Below, one piece after another: positions 15,980-23,804 of a stretch of DNA of 24,162 nt (position 1 is the stretch's first letter; each line of letters opens with the position of its first letter). The notes under the pieces are model-generated. The model was given only the letters and a program-made list of their open reading frames with translations. It was not told the DNA's origin and did not search any database. Made by a program: the position numbers and the translations under genes. The stretch spans positions 1 through 24,162 of the forward strand of contig WLLZ01000017.1 of the NCBI GenBank assembly GCA_009700485.1, read 5' to 3'. Source of the stretch: Actinomycetota bacterium (GTDB lineage Bacteria; Actinomycetota; Actinomycetes; S36-B12).

Positions 15980-16909
15980 TCATGCCTTTCCTCTCCACGG
16001 AGTTAAGACCCTTTCCATGGCTTTTATAATGCTGTCGAGCACGATGGCCGTGATGCCAATCACGATGATGCAGGTAATTGTCAATGGGGTCTTCAATTCG
16101 GTACCTGACAGGTAGGCGAGCCCGCCAATTCCTGGGATCCCATTGTTGAGTTCGGCGGCCACCACGGTTGTCCAGGCGAATCCAAGTGCCACCCTGATCC
16201 CAGTTATGAGATCAGGTGCAATTGCAGGGACAGTCACACTTGAGACCACCTGCAGTCGAGATGCACCTAAAGACTGCGCAGCGTGAATCTGATCCTCTTT
16301 GATCCCACTGACACCAGCAATCGTGGCGATGGTGATAGGCGGAAACGCCGCCAGAAATAGGAGCCAAATCTTCGATGTGTTGTCGATACCGAACCATACG
16401 ATCAGCAGTCCGATGTAACCCAAAGGCGGGAGTGACCGTAGAAAATTAATGTACGGCTCAACTGAAACACTGATGATCTTTACGCTGGCCATCAGCAGTC
16501 CAAGGGGCAGGCCAATGACGATTGCGAAGAATAGTCCGATGCCAATGCGCTGCAATGTCGCTAACAGGTGCTGCCAGAGGTAGTAGCCGTACTCACCCAC
16601 CACTTCGCGGTCAACACCCTCGGCAATCGGGTGAATGGTATTCGCCCTGATGAAGGCGTTCCAAACGCTCGGAATAGATGGTAGGTAGAGCGGCAACATG
16701 ATCGGCTTATCGCCGTTCCACGCCCACGGAGTGGTCAATATCCACCACACCACGAGGAAGGCGGCCAAGGCAATTAGGCGAGTGGTCCAGTGGTTCTTGC
16801 GCACCCGAACCCAAAGTGGCGCCGACTTGGCTACCACCGCCGGGCCACCATGACGATCGTCTGGGCCACCACTTGGGTGATACTCCAGACCATCCAGCGG
16901 GATTACCAT
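15980..16909 (-). CDS. tauC: Taurine ABC transporter permease
   Basis: This is a 309-residue inner-membrane permease of the TauC/SsuC type. A cytoplasmic N-terminus of about 40 residues leads to six hydrophobic helices, starting with LIALAAFLVVWWIL and ending with ITCIIVIGITAIVLDSII. The EAA-type loop that contacts the ATPase is visible as QIHAAQSLGASRLQVVSSVT followed by VPAIAPDLITGIRVALG. FLRSLPPLGYIGLLIVWFG is typical of the family. Its ATG is three bases after the pta stop, which indicates co-translation. An extended periplasmic-side loop (about residues 60-100, including WAWNGDKPIMLPLYLPS) follows the first helix. Confidence 0.93.
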   Translation of the reverse strand: MVIPLDGLEYHPSGGPDDRHGGPAVVAKSAPLWVRVRKNHWTTRLIALAAFLVVWWILTTPWAWNGDKPIMLPLYLPSIPSVWNAFIRANTIHPIAEGVDREVVGEYGYYLWQHLLATLQRIGIGLFFAIVIGLPLGLLMASVKIISVSVEPYINFLRSLPPLGYIGLLIVWFGIDNTSKIWLLFLAAFPPITIATIAGVSGIKEDQIHAAQSLGASRLQVVSSVTVPAIAPDLITGIRVALGFAWTTVVAAELNNGIPGIGGLAYLSGTELKTPLTITCIIVIGITAIVLDSIIKAMERVLTPWRGKA

Positions 16910-16912
16910 TGA

Positions 16913-17923
16913 TTAAGCCCTTTCAACAGGCATAGTACCCGAATATATTGCGGCCTGGACAAGAGTGACAAGGGCGATATCAAAAACATCCTGAGTGTTA
17001 CATCCCCGTGATAAATCATTTATCGGCGCCGCAAGACCCTGTAAAAGGGGACCAAGTGCATGCGCTCCCCCTAAGCGCTCGGTGATTTTATAGGCGATAT
17101 TGCCGGCGGCAAGATTGGGGAAGATAAAGACATTCGCCCGCCCAGCAACCGTGGACCCGGCCGCTTTTGTCTCACCGACCTCTGGCACTAATGCCGCATC
17201 GAACTGCAGTTCGCCATCAACCATGAGCTCAGGGCGCAGCACCCGCACTAGCTCGGCCGCTTCGCGCACCACCGAGATCGACTCGTGCTCGGCGCTGCCC
17301 TTAGTGCTAAATGAGAGCAATGCCACGTGGGCCGGCGAATGTGTCAGGGATGAAAAGGTGTCTGCGGTGGCAATTGCGATCTCAGCAAGTTGCTCTGCAT
17401 TCGGCTCCGGAACAACAGCACAATCACCGTACGCGAATATTCGTTTATCCGGAAGAATCATCAGGAAACTACTGCTTAGCAGTCGCGCGGATGGGGCTAG
17501 CCCAACAATGCGCAGGGCCCATCGGGCAACCTCCGCAGAAGCACGGGTCGCCCCCGCCACGCACCCATCTGTGACCCCGGCTCGCACCGCGGCAATAGAA
17601 ACCGCCAATGGATCTAGCAGCATGGCGTTGACCGCTAACTGATCGCCCGTGCCGCGGGTGAGCATTCGCTCCCCTACTTCGGTTAGGACAGCCGCAAGGT
17701 CTGGGTGCTGAATTGCCCAGGTGGTCGGATCTACTGTCTGGACTCCGGCACTTAAATTCCGCGGGCGCTGCGATGTGGCCAAGACCGGGAAGGCACCCAA
17801 TTCGGCTAGCGACTCGGCCGCCCGTTGCGACCGCTCATCCGCGCCGTCGGCAAGGGCAATGGATCGACCCAGAGCAGCACTCTCTAGGCCCAAGATGCTG
17901 GCTTCCACAGTTCCTTGACGCAC
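16913..17923 (-). CDS. pta: Phosphate acetyltransferase
   Basis: This enzyme of the phosphotransacetylase family (PTA/PTB) would convert acetyl phosphate, the product of Xsc, and CoA to acetyl-CoA and phosphate. Family segments are LSFSTKGSAEHE, DGELQFDAALVPEVGETKA, ANVFIFPNLAAGNIAYKI and a C-terminal GPLLQGLAAPINDLSRGC. The protein is about 336 residues, the short single-domain form. I chose GTG 17923 because GGGGAGG stands five bases upstream; a GTG six codons earlier (17941) is possible. It lies between xsc and tauC. The xsc-pta pairing is known from other taurine degraders and lets sulfonate carbon enter central metabolism. Confidence 0.93.
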   Translation of the reverse strand: MRQGTVEASILGLESAALGRSIALADGADERSQRAAESLAELGAFPVLATSQRPRNLSAGVQTVDPTTWAIQHPDLAAVLTEVGERMLTRGTGDQLAVNAMLLDPLAVSIAAVRAGVTDGCVAGATRASAEVARWALRIVGLAPSARLLSSSFLMILPDKRIFAYGDCAVVPEPNAEQLAEIAIATADTFSSLTHSPAHVALLSFSTKGSAEHESISVVREAAELVRVLRPELMVDGELQFDAALVPEVGETKAAGSTVAGRANVFIFPNLAAGNIAYKITERLGGAHALGPLLQGLAAPINDLSRGCNTQDVFDIALVTLVQAAIYSGTMPVERA

Positions 17924-17974
17924 CCGCACCTCCCCTTCCACCCATTAGCTCTGAATAATGAATAGCCCGATTTT

Positions 17975-19783
17975 TTAGACGTAGTCCTTGTACTTGTCGA
18001 GGAAGCGGATTGGCTTGGAGAGCGCGTCCTTGCGGAATGGGTCGCCCAGTTCCCTGGTGCACATAATTTCGATCACGGTGGTCTTGCCCTCGTTCATCTG
18101 CGCGTCAACCGCGCGCTTAAGGGCCGGGCCGACGTCTGCTAGTTGATCAACAACTATCCCCTCAGCACCCATTGACTGAGCGATCGCGGCGAAACTTGGG
18201 TTATCCAATTCGTCCGCAACAAAACGGCGATCGTAGAAATCGACCTGGTTCTTCTTCTCCGCACCCCATTGCCGGTTGTGGAAGACCACTGCGGTGATAG
18301 GAATGTCGTGACGCACTGCTGTCAGGACTTCAACCATGCTCATCGCCCACGCACCGTCGCCCGCGTATGCAATTGCCGGCCGGTCCGGCTCAGCCGCCTT
18401 CGCGCCGATCATGGTTGGCAAGGAATAACCACAGTTACCAAAACTCATGGGCGCGAAGAAACTACGCGGCTCTTCAAACCTTAGGTACGAGTTCGCGACC
18501 GCATTGATATTCCCAATATCCGTCGAGACCATGGCCCTTGGTGGCATCGCCTTTTCGAGCTCACGGAGAACTTGGCGTGGATGGAGCCAATTGCCTTCCT
18601 CGGCTTCTTGCTCGGCGATCATGTCGAGACTGAACTGATCGGTCTCATGAATCCAGGCGGTGAGCTCCTCCTCCCAAGCGGCCTTCTCGGCGGCTACCTC
18701 GGTCGCGCGCTCCGCCTTGGTTGCATCCGAAGCCAAGGTGCGACCGGTCAGGCGCTTGGTGAGTTCAGCCGCGGTTGCTTTGGCATCACCGCAAATGCCA
18801 ACGGTTACTTTCTTTACCAGACCTAGGGTGGTGTGGTCCGAGTCGACCTGAATTACTTTGGCGTTCTTGGGCCAGTAATCCAAGCCATGCTGCGGCAAGG
18901 TGCCAAATGGGCCTAGCCGGGTGCCGAGTGCGATTACTACGTCAGCCTTGGCGACCAATTTCATTGCCGCTTTCGAACCTTGGTATCCGAGAGGACCGCA
19001 CCAAAGTGGGTGGCTCGCAGGGAAGGAGTCATTGCGCAGGTAGCTGTTGACCACGGGTGCTCCAAGGCGCTCGGCAAGTGCCTTGCACTCCTCGACCGCA
19101 TCCCCCATGACCACGCCACCGCCGGCGATGATCACCGGGAACTTGGCGGTTTCCAGCAACTCAATTGCCTCAGCTAGCGACGACTCGCCACCGGGACCAA
19201 CTTCGAGGCGTCGTGGCATCGGGATTTCAGTCTCGATTTCGCCGTAGAACAAATCGCGAGGGATATTTAGTTGGGTTGGGCCGTGTTCGGACATCGCTCG
19301 GTCAAAGCAGCGCGCGGTGTACTCCGCCATGCGCTTGTTGTTGCTGACATGGGCTTGGTACTTGGTGAACTCCGCGAACATCGGAAGTTGGTTGGCCTCC
19401 TGGAAGCCACCAAGGCCAATTCCCATGGTGCCGGTTTCCGGGGTGATCAGGACTACCGGTGAGTGCGCCCAAAAGGCGGCCGCGATGGCCGTGACACAGT
19501 TACTGATGCCGGGGCCGTTTTGCCCGATGACCACCCCATGACGACCACTGGCCCGGGCGAACCCGTCGGCCATGTGCGCGGCACCTTGCTCATGGACCAC
19601 CGGGACCAAGCGGATGCCAGCCGGGGCGAAGATATCCATCGCGTCCATGAAGGCTGATCCCATGATGCCGAAGATGTCGGTGACATCGTTGGCAACCAAG
19701 GTCTCCACCAAAGCCTCCGAGGGAGTCATTTTCTGCACCCCGGTGGCCACGGTGCGCACTGGTGTAGACGCGTTCTTTGCCAT
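17975..19783 (-). CDS. xsc: Sulfoacetaldehyde acetyltransferase
   Basis: This is a thiamine-diphosphate enzyme that desulfonates sulfoacetaldehyde with phosphate to acetyl phosphate and sulfite. The 602-residue length is normal. Glu65 in VVHEQGAAHMADGFA is the ThDP-activating glutamate. The ThDP/metal motif GDGAWAMSMVEV begins at 475 and ends at Asn503. PETGTMGIGLGGFQEANQL and FGNCGYSLPTMIG are the Xsc-like stretches that separate it from acetolactate synthase. The start ATG 19783 has GGAGG with seven-base spacing; an upstream in-frame ATG at 19864 lacks one and lies in the regulatory region. It heads the taurine operon and is divergent from an IclR regulator. Confidence 0.96.
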   Translation of the reverse strand: MAKNASTPVRTVATGVQKMTPSEALVETLVANDVTDIFGIMGSAFMDAMDIFAPAGIRLVPVVHEQGAAHMADGFARASGRHGVVIGQNGPGISNCVTAIAAAFWAHSPVVLITPETGTMGIGLGGFQEANQLPMFAEFTKYQAHVSNNKRMAEYTARCFDRAMSEHGPTQLNIPRDLFYGEIETEIPMPRRLEVGPGGESSLAEAIELLETAKFPVIIAGGGVVMGDAVEECKALAERLGAPVVNSYLRNDSFPASHPLWCGPLGYQGSKAAMKLVAKADVVIALGTRLGPFGTLPQHGLDYWPKNAKVIQVDSDHTTLGLVKKVTVGICGDAKATAAELTKRLTGRTLASDATKAERATEVAAEKAAWEEELTAWIHETDQFSLDMIAEQEAEEGNWLHPRQVLRELEKAMPPRAMVSTDIGNINAVANSYLRFEEPRSFFAPMSFGNCGYSLPTMIGAKAAEPDRPAIAYAGDGAWAMSMVEVLTAVRHDIPITAVVFHNRQWGAEKKNQVDFYDRRFVADELDNPSFAAIAQSMGAEGIVVDQLADVGPALKRAVDAQMNEGKTTVIEIMCTRELGDPFRKDALSKPIRFLDKYKDYV

Positions 19784-19931
19784 GAATAGTCCTCCTGCTA
19801 AGGCGCCCCAAGGCAAGCCAAGGCCGCGATTTGTGACGAACTTATCCCAAATGCCCCGGAACATTCGCGCCTTCTTTCTAAATTATTGGATTGTTATGTT
19901 CCGGAAAATGAAATGTGTATAGTCTGCTGGC
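19784..19931. promoter_or_regulatory. Divergent promoter/operator region between xsc and the IclR regulator
   Basis: These 148 bases hold the control region of the taurine operon and its probable regulator. A perfect nine-base inverted repeat occurs: CCGGAACAT at 19856-19864 and ATGTTCCGG at 19896-19904, 31 bases apart and 40 bases from start to start. The right half-site also forms the palindrome TTCCGGAA (19899-19906). A -10-like TATAGT at 19918-19923 serves the IclR gene. The xsc leader would run about 75-110 bases. Confidence 0.6.
19918..19923 (+). promoter_or_regulatory. -10 element of a probable leaderless IclR transcript
   Basis: TATAGT fits the actinobacterial TANNNT -10 consensus and ends eight bases before the IclR ATG at 19932. 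Transcription would therefore begin at or next to the start codon. No ribosome-binding sequence precedes this ATG. The right half of the inverted repeat lies where a -35 would be, so the bound regulator could repress its own gene. Confidence 0.5.
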
Positions 19932-20783
19932 ATGTTCAGCCCAACCCAGCAGGTTGCCGTCGAATCCAGAGAATTCGCGGATTCCACCCCGGGTTTACGG
20001 CTATTTGCCCTCCTCGAACTGATCGGCTCCAAGGACCACTTCGTGTCCTTGCAGTCTTTGACCGAGGAGACCGGGTTTCCCAAACCCACCGTTTTCCGGA
20101 TGCTCCAGACCCTAGAAACCGCGGGCTTGATCATTCGCCAATCCGATAAGCGGCAATACGGGACCGGCACCCGACTCAGGCGCTTCGCCGAAAGCCTGCT
20201 ACTTAATGCCACTCAGGTCGGCACCCGGCATGCGGTACTGCAGGCCCTCGTTGATGACCTCGGTGAAACCTGCAATATCACCGCACTCTCGGGTAACGAG
20301 ATTCTCTATCTAGACCGGGTCGAAACCCAAGAGCCACTGCGCTTTAATTTGCAGTCCGGATCTCGGGTGCCGATTCACTGCTCGGCATCTGGCAAGGTGC
20401 TACTTGCCAACATGCCCCGCGCCCAACGCCATAAGTTGCTGCGGTACGCACCGCTTAAGCAACTTACAGCCAATACCATCACCAGCCTTGAGGCACTAGA
20501 CGAGGAACTAAAACAGGTACAAAGTGACGGATTCGCTATCGATAACGAGGAATTCATGAGCGGCCTAGTCTGCATGGCAATCGCGGTACCAACCGCGCAC
20601 GGCCGCTCAAATCAATGTGTTGCCGTGCAGGCACCGGCCATGCGCTTGACCGCAGCCGACGCCGCTGCATTACTCCCGAAGCTACGTGGTGCGGCAGCTG
20701 CTCTATTCGAGATCGAGACCGAAGGCAGTGCAGTAGCACCGCGTGCCACCCCGACACCCAACAGTCCGCAAAACGTAATCTAG
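19932..20783 (+). CDS. IclR-family regulator, probable controller of the taurine operon
   Basis: This is a 283-residue IclR-type protein. The N-terminal winged helix (about 22-90) reads LRLFALLELIG, then LTEETGFPKPTVFRMLQTLETAGLI and RQYGTGTRLRRFA. The C-terminal effector domain (about 105-265) includes TCNITALSGNEILYLDRVET, VPIHCSASGKVLLA and DNEEFMSGLVCMAIAV, the usual signature. The last 25 or so residues are a proline/threonine-rich tail. It is divergent from xsc across a region with a strong inverted repeat. The taurine regulators I know of are MocR/GntR-type TauR proteins, so an IclR in this role would be different. The role is inferred from position. The cobS-like gene begins 15 bases downstream. 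Confidence 0.9.
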   Translation: MFSPTQQVAVESREFADSTPGLRLFALLELIGSKDHFVSLQSLTEETGFPKPTVFRMLQTLETAGLIIRQSDKRQYGTGTRLRRFAESLLLNATQVGTRHAVLQALVDDLGETCNITALSGNEILYLDRVETQEPLRFNLQSGSRVPIHCSASGKVLLANMPRAQRHKLLRYAPLKQLTANTITSLEALDEELKQVQSDGFAIDNEEFMSGLVCMAIAVPTAHGRSNQCVAVQAPAMRLTAADAAALLPKLRGAAAALFEIETEGSAVAPRATPTPNSPQNVI

Positions 20784-20798
20784 ATTGGTTTAACCCTA

Positions 20799-21770
20799 AT
20801 GACTAATGAACTGAAGTCCGATACACCAGACCGCGAATTGAGTGTGCGCGACATCTTCGGGATCGATGTCGACATGATGATTCCGGCGTTCTCCCATCGA
20901 GATGAGCACGTACCTGAGGTCGATGAAGCTTACCGATTCAACCCAGATGCAACCCTTGCCATCCTCGTAGGATTTCAACGTAACCGAAGAGTGCTAGTCC
21001 AAGGACTCCATGGCTCAGGTAAATCCACCCACATTGAGCAAGTCGCAGCAAGATTGAACTGGCCCTGCATCCGCGTGAATCTCGATGGCCAGATGAGTCG
21101 CCTGGATCTAATCGGGAAAGACATCGTGGTCGTCCGCGACGGTGAACAAGTAACTGAATTCGCTGAAGGAATTTTACCGTGGGCTTTACAGCGGCCGGTC
21201 GCCTTAGTTTTCGACGAATACGACGCTGGGCGCCCGGACGTCATGTTCGTGATCCAACGCGTACTTGAGCGGGCCGGTAGTTTGACCCTGCTGGATCAAA
21301 ATCGAGTTATTAGGCCGCATCCATATTTTAGGCTACTGGCCACCGCGAACACTGTCGGCCTCGGCAACTTAAATGGCCTGTATCACGGTACGCAACGGCT
21401 AAACCACGCGCAGATTGACCGGTGGGACATTGTGGCAGCACTCAATTACCTACCCGCGAATGAGGAAATTGCGATAATTCAAGCGCGCGTTCCGCAGATG
21501 TCCGGTGCTGTTGATGAACAACTTATCGCATCGATGGTCGCTCTGGCGGGGCTAACCCGTGAAGGCTTTCGAGCCGGTGACCTATCCACTTTGATGTCAC
21601 CTCGCACCGTAATCATGTGGGCAGAGAATACTCAATTATTCCACGATGTTGACGCGGCATTTCGCGTTTCATTTTTGAATAAATGCGATGAGGCGGAGTA
21701 CCCGATCGTTGCCGAGTACTACCAGCGTTGCTTCAATCGTGAATTATCCGATTCCGCATGCCTGCAGTAG
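20799..21770 (+). CDS. CobS-like AAA+ ATPase (cobaltochelatase CobS family)
   Basis: This 323-residue AAA+ ATPase closely matches CobS, the ATPase subunit of aerobic cobaltochelatase, over its full length. The N-terminus reads RDIFGIDVDMMIPAFSHRDEHVP. Walker A is GLHGSGKST (69-77) and Walker B is VALVFDEYD (134-142). LLDQNRVIRPHPYFRLLATANTVG and the C-terminal FLNKCDEAEYPIVAEYYQRCF are CobS-specific. CobS normally works with CobT and the large CobN subunit to insert cobalt into hydrogenobyrinate diamide. Only CobT follows here. It lies 15 bases after the IclR stop and just before cobT, so the three genes probably share a transcript. The family is firm; the client enzyme is unproven. Confidence 0.88.
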   Translation: MTNELKSDTPDRELSVRDIFGIDVDMMIPAFSHRDEHVPEVDEAYRFNPDATLAILVGFQRNRRVLVQGLHGSGKSTHIEQVAARLNWPCIRVNLDGQMSRLDLIGKDIVVVRDGEQVTEFAEGILPWALQRPVALVFDEYDAGRPDVMFVIQRVLERAGSLTLLDQNRVIRPHPYFRLLATANTVGLGNLNGLYHGTQRLNHAQIDRWDIVAALNYLPANEEIAIIQARVPQMSGAVDEQLIASMVALAGLTREGFRAGDLSTLMSPRTVIMWAENTQLFHDVDAAFRVSFLNKCDEAEYPIVAEYYQRCFNRELSDSACLQ

Positions 21771-23491
21771 CTATGTCGGTTTCTGAAGCCTCCGATCAGA
21801 GCTGGAGTTCCGAACGAGTCGATGAACTCTGCGCCACGACTATCCGCGCGATCGCGCATGATCCAGATGTCCGGTTCAGGCGCCAAGTGCTCCACCGGGG
21901 CCAAGCAGTTCTTCCGTTCCAAGCCCCGCACCTGCACCCACCTGCCACCGACACTGACTTCACGAGCTGGCGTGGTGCAGCAGATGCGCTCGCTTGGCGA
22001 ATCGCCTTATCCGATTCGCACCTGCACGCAAGCATGTCGCCAACTGACCCGATTGCCGCGATTCTTTTCGACATGCTCGAGCAGTATCGCGTCGAGTCAT
22101 TAGGCGCAGACGAGCTGCCAGGTAGTTGCTCTAACCTACGCCGGCGCTTTATGACATGGTCCGCCGAATGCGAATCAGCAGGCCTCCTGGAGACAGCACA
22201 TGGTCTGCTGATTTTCTATGTGGCGCAGGTTGGGCGATCGCGCGTAACCGGCGACCCGGTGCCAGATGACTACGGTGACCTGTTGGAGTCAACAAGAGGT
22301 GGGCTTGCCGACACCATTGGTCCTTATTTTGCGATGCTACGCAAACTGCGCCGTGATCAATGCGCCTACTCAGCGCCAGCACTTGCAATATCGAACGCGA
22401 TTGGGGATCTGCTCGCCAACAGCTCTAACCTCACTCGCCACGAGGCCAGCGCATCAGTGCGCGCCCGGATACCCGGACTACTTGATATCAAGCCTGAAAA
22501 CTTGGACACGACCGGAGTCGATCTTGAATCAGGCTCCACCAGCAGTGAGGTGGCAGACTTAAGCAGCCCCACGTACCAAGTCTTTACTACCGAATACGAC
22601 CGCGAATTACGAATCTCGGCGGTGGTGGCCCCTGGTGCAGCACGGGTGCACAGATTTCAGCTGGATGAAAATGTGGCTCAGCGAAATGGCGAAATTAACA
22701 AATTGACTAGAGCTCTGCGTACCCTCTTCGCGCGTCCAGATTTCGATTCTTGGGAGGGCGGATATGAAGAGGGGTTACTCGATGGCCGCCGTCTTTCGCA
22801 GCTGATTACCGCACCCACTCACCACCGTGTGTTCCGCCAACCGATGTCAGTTTTACTACCTGAGGCCTCGGTGACCTTCCTCATAGATTGCTCAGGATCC
22901 ATGAAGAAGTACCGCGAGAGCGCAGCCGTGCTGGTCGATATTTTTGCTAGAGCTCTTGACCTCGCAGATGTAAAGTGCGAAATATTGGGCTTCACCACTG
23001 GCTCTTGGAATGGTGGAAGGGCTCGAACTGACTGGCTCAAAGCTGGCCGGCCAGCGCATCCCGGCCGCTTAAATGAAAGCTGGCACCTAGTAATAAAGGA
23101 TTTCGATACCTCCTGGCGGCGAGCTCGAAATAACATCGCATCACTTCTTTCGACCAACATCTACCGTGAGGGTATCGACGGAGAAGCCGTCGCGTGGGCC
23201 TACCGGCGCCTGGCGCAGCAAGAGTCGCCTAACCGCATTCTGCTGGTCATCTCAGACGGAAGCCCGATGGATTCGGCAACTAATTTGGTAAATGATGATG
23301 AATACATCAACCGTGACTTATTCAACGTGGTTTCGGCAATCGAGAATGCCGGACTGGTCCAACTCTCGGCCCTGTATTTCGCCACCGGACTGCCAGCGTG
23401 CTTCCGCGATGCGCGGTTATTGGACCCAGCTCAGTTAAATGACGGTAAGACTATTCGCGCAACCCTCGACCTGATTTCTGCGCAACGTTAA
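21758..23491 (+). CDS. CobT-like VWA-domain protein (cobaltochelatase CobT family)
   Basis: This 577-residue partner of the CobS-like ATPase follows the CobT plan. The N-terminal helical region includes FTSWRGAADALAWRIALSD and ILFDMLEQYRVESLGADELPG. A mildly acidic Ser-rich linker (about 250-267) leads to YQVFTTEYDRE. A C-terminal von Willebrand A domain carries MIDAS residues in LIDCSGSM (Asp377, Ser379, Ser381), FTTGSWNGGRARTDWLKAG and VISDGSP (Asp500). LKAGRPAHPGRLNE and NIYREGIDGEAVAWAYRRL are CobT-like. The start is uncertain: ATG 21758 overlaps the cobS-like stop by 13 bases, and ATG 21773 lies two bases after it. Neither has a clear ribosome site, so translation is probably coupled. 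No CobN-like gene is in the window. Confidence 0.86.
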   Translation: MPAVAMSVSEASDQSWSSERVDELCATTIRAIAHDPDVRFRRQVLHRGQAVLPFQAPHLHPPATDTDFTSWRGAADALAWRIALSDSHLHASMSPTDPIAAILFDMLEQYRVESLGADELPGSCSNLRRRFMTWSAECESAGLLETAHGLLIFYVAQVGRSRVTGDPVPDDYGDLLESTRGGLADTIGPYFAMLRKLRRDQCAYSAPALAISNAIGDLLANSSNLTRHEASASVRARIPGLLDIKPENLDTTGVDLESGSTSSEVADLSSPTYQVFTTEYDRELRISAVVAPGAARVHRFQLDENVAQRNGEINKLTRALRTLFARPDFDSWEGGYEEGLLDGRRLSQLITAPTHHRVFRQPMSVLLPEASVTFLIDCSGSMKKYRESAAVLVDIFARALDLADVKCEILGFTTGSWNGGRARTDWLKAGRPAHPGRLNESWHLVIKDFDTSWRRARNNIASLLSTNIYREGIDGEAVAWAYRRLAQQESPNRILLVISDGSPMDSATNLVNDDEYINRDLFNVVSAIENAGLVQLSALYFATGLPACFRDARLLDPAQLNDGKTIRATLDLISAQR

Positions 23492-23501
23492 AAGTAGGTC
23501 G

Positions 23502-23804
23502 CTAAAACTTAGAGCGCGCCATCAAGCTTAAAAGGTCATACATCACGTGGGCGGCGGCAATCCCTGTTATCTGCGCATGGTCATAGGCGGGTGCTACCTC
23601 CACGATGTCGCACCCCACGATTCTAAGTCCGGCTAGGCCCCTGATTATTGTCAGCAACTCCCGCGAGGTGATGCCTCCCGCCTCCGGAGTGTCAGTGCAT
23701 GGTGCAAAAGCTGGGTCAAGAACGTCAATATCAATCGAAACATAAACCGGACGGTCACCAACTCGGGCGCGTACCCAACCGGGGCTTACCCAACCGATAT
23801 TTAC
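23502..23804 (-). pseudogene. Agmatinase/ureohydrolase C-terminal remnant
   Basis: A minus-strand frame ending with TAG (23504-23502) encodes about 100 residues matching the C-terminus of agmatinase-type ureohydrolases: VRARVGDRPVYVSIDIDV, LDPAFAP, TPEAGGITSRELL, CDIVEVAPAYDHAQITG and IAAAHVMYDLLSLMA. The third metal-binding motif (SIDIDVLDP) is present. The earlier GGDHS and DAHxD motifs, and everything else N-terminal, are missing. The frame opens at a stop (TAA, 23807-23805) and has no start codon before the conserved part. The usual PGTGTPE reads PCTDTPE, suggesting decay. The first dozen codons look like foreign sequence. This is a broken gene, or an assembly junction. Confidence 0.85.

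Noticed and set aside
19784..19864. Upstream in-frame ATG (19864) extending xsc by 27 codons
   Set aside because: The extension would cross the operator region and has no ribosome site. The internal ATG at 19783 has GGAGG at good spacing and gives the usual Xsc length.
23502..23804. The ureohydrolase fragment as HutG, completing the histidine pathway
   Set aside because: The residues IVEVAPAYDHAQITGIAAAH match the agmatinase branch, and the gene is truncated and far from the hut operon.
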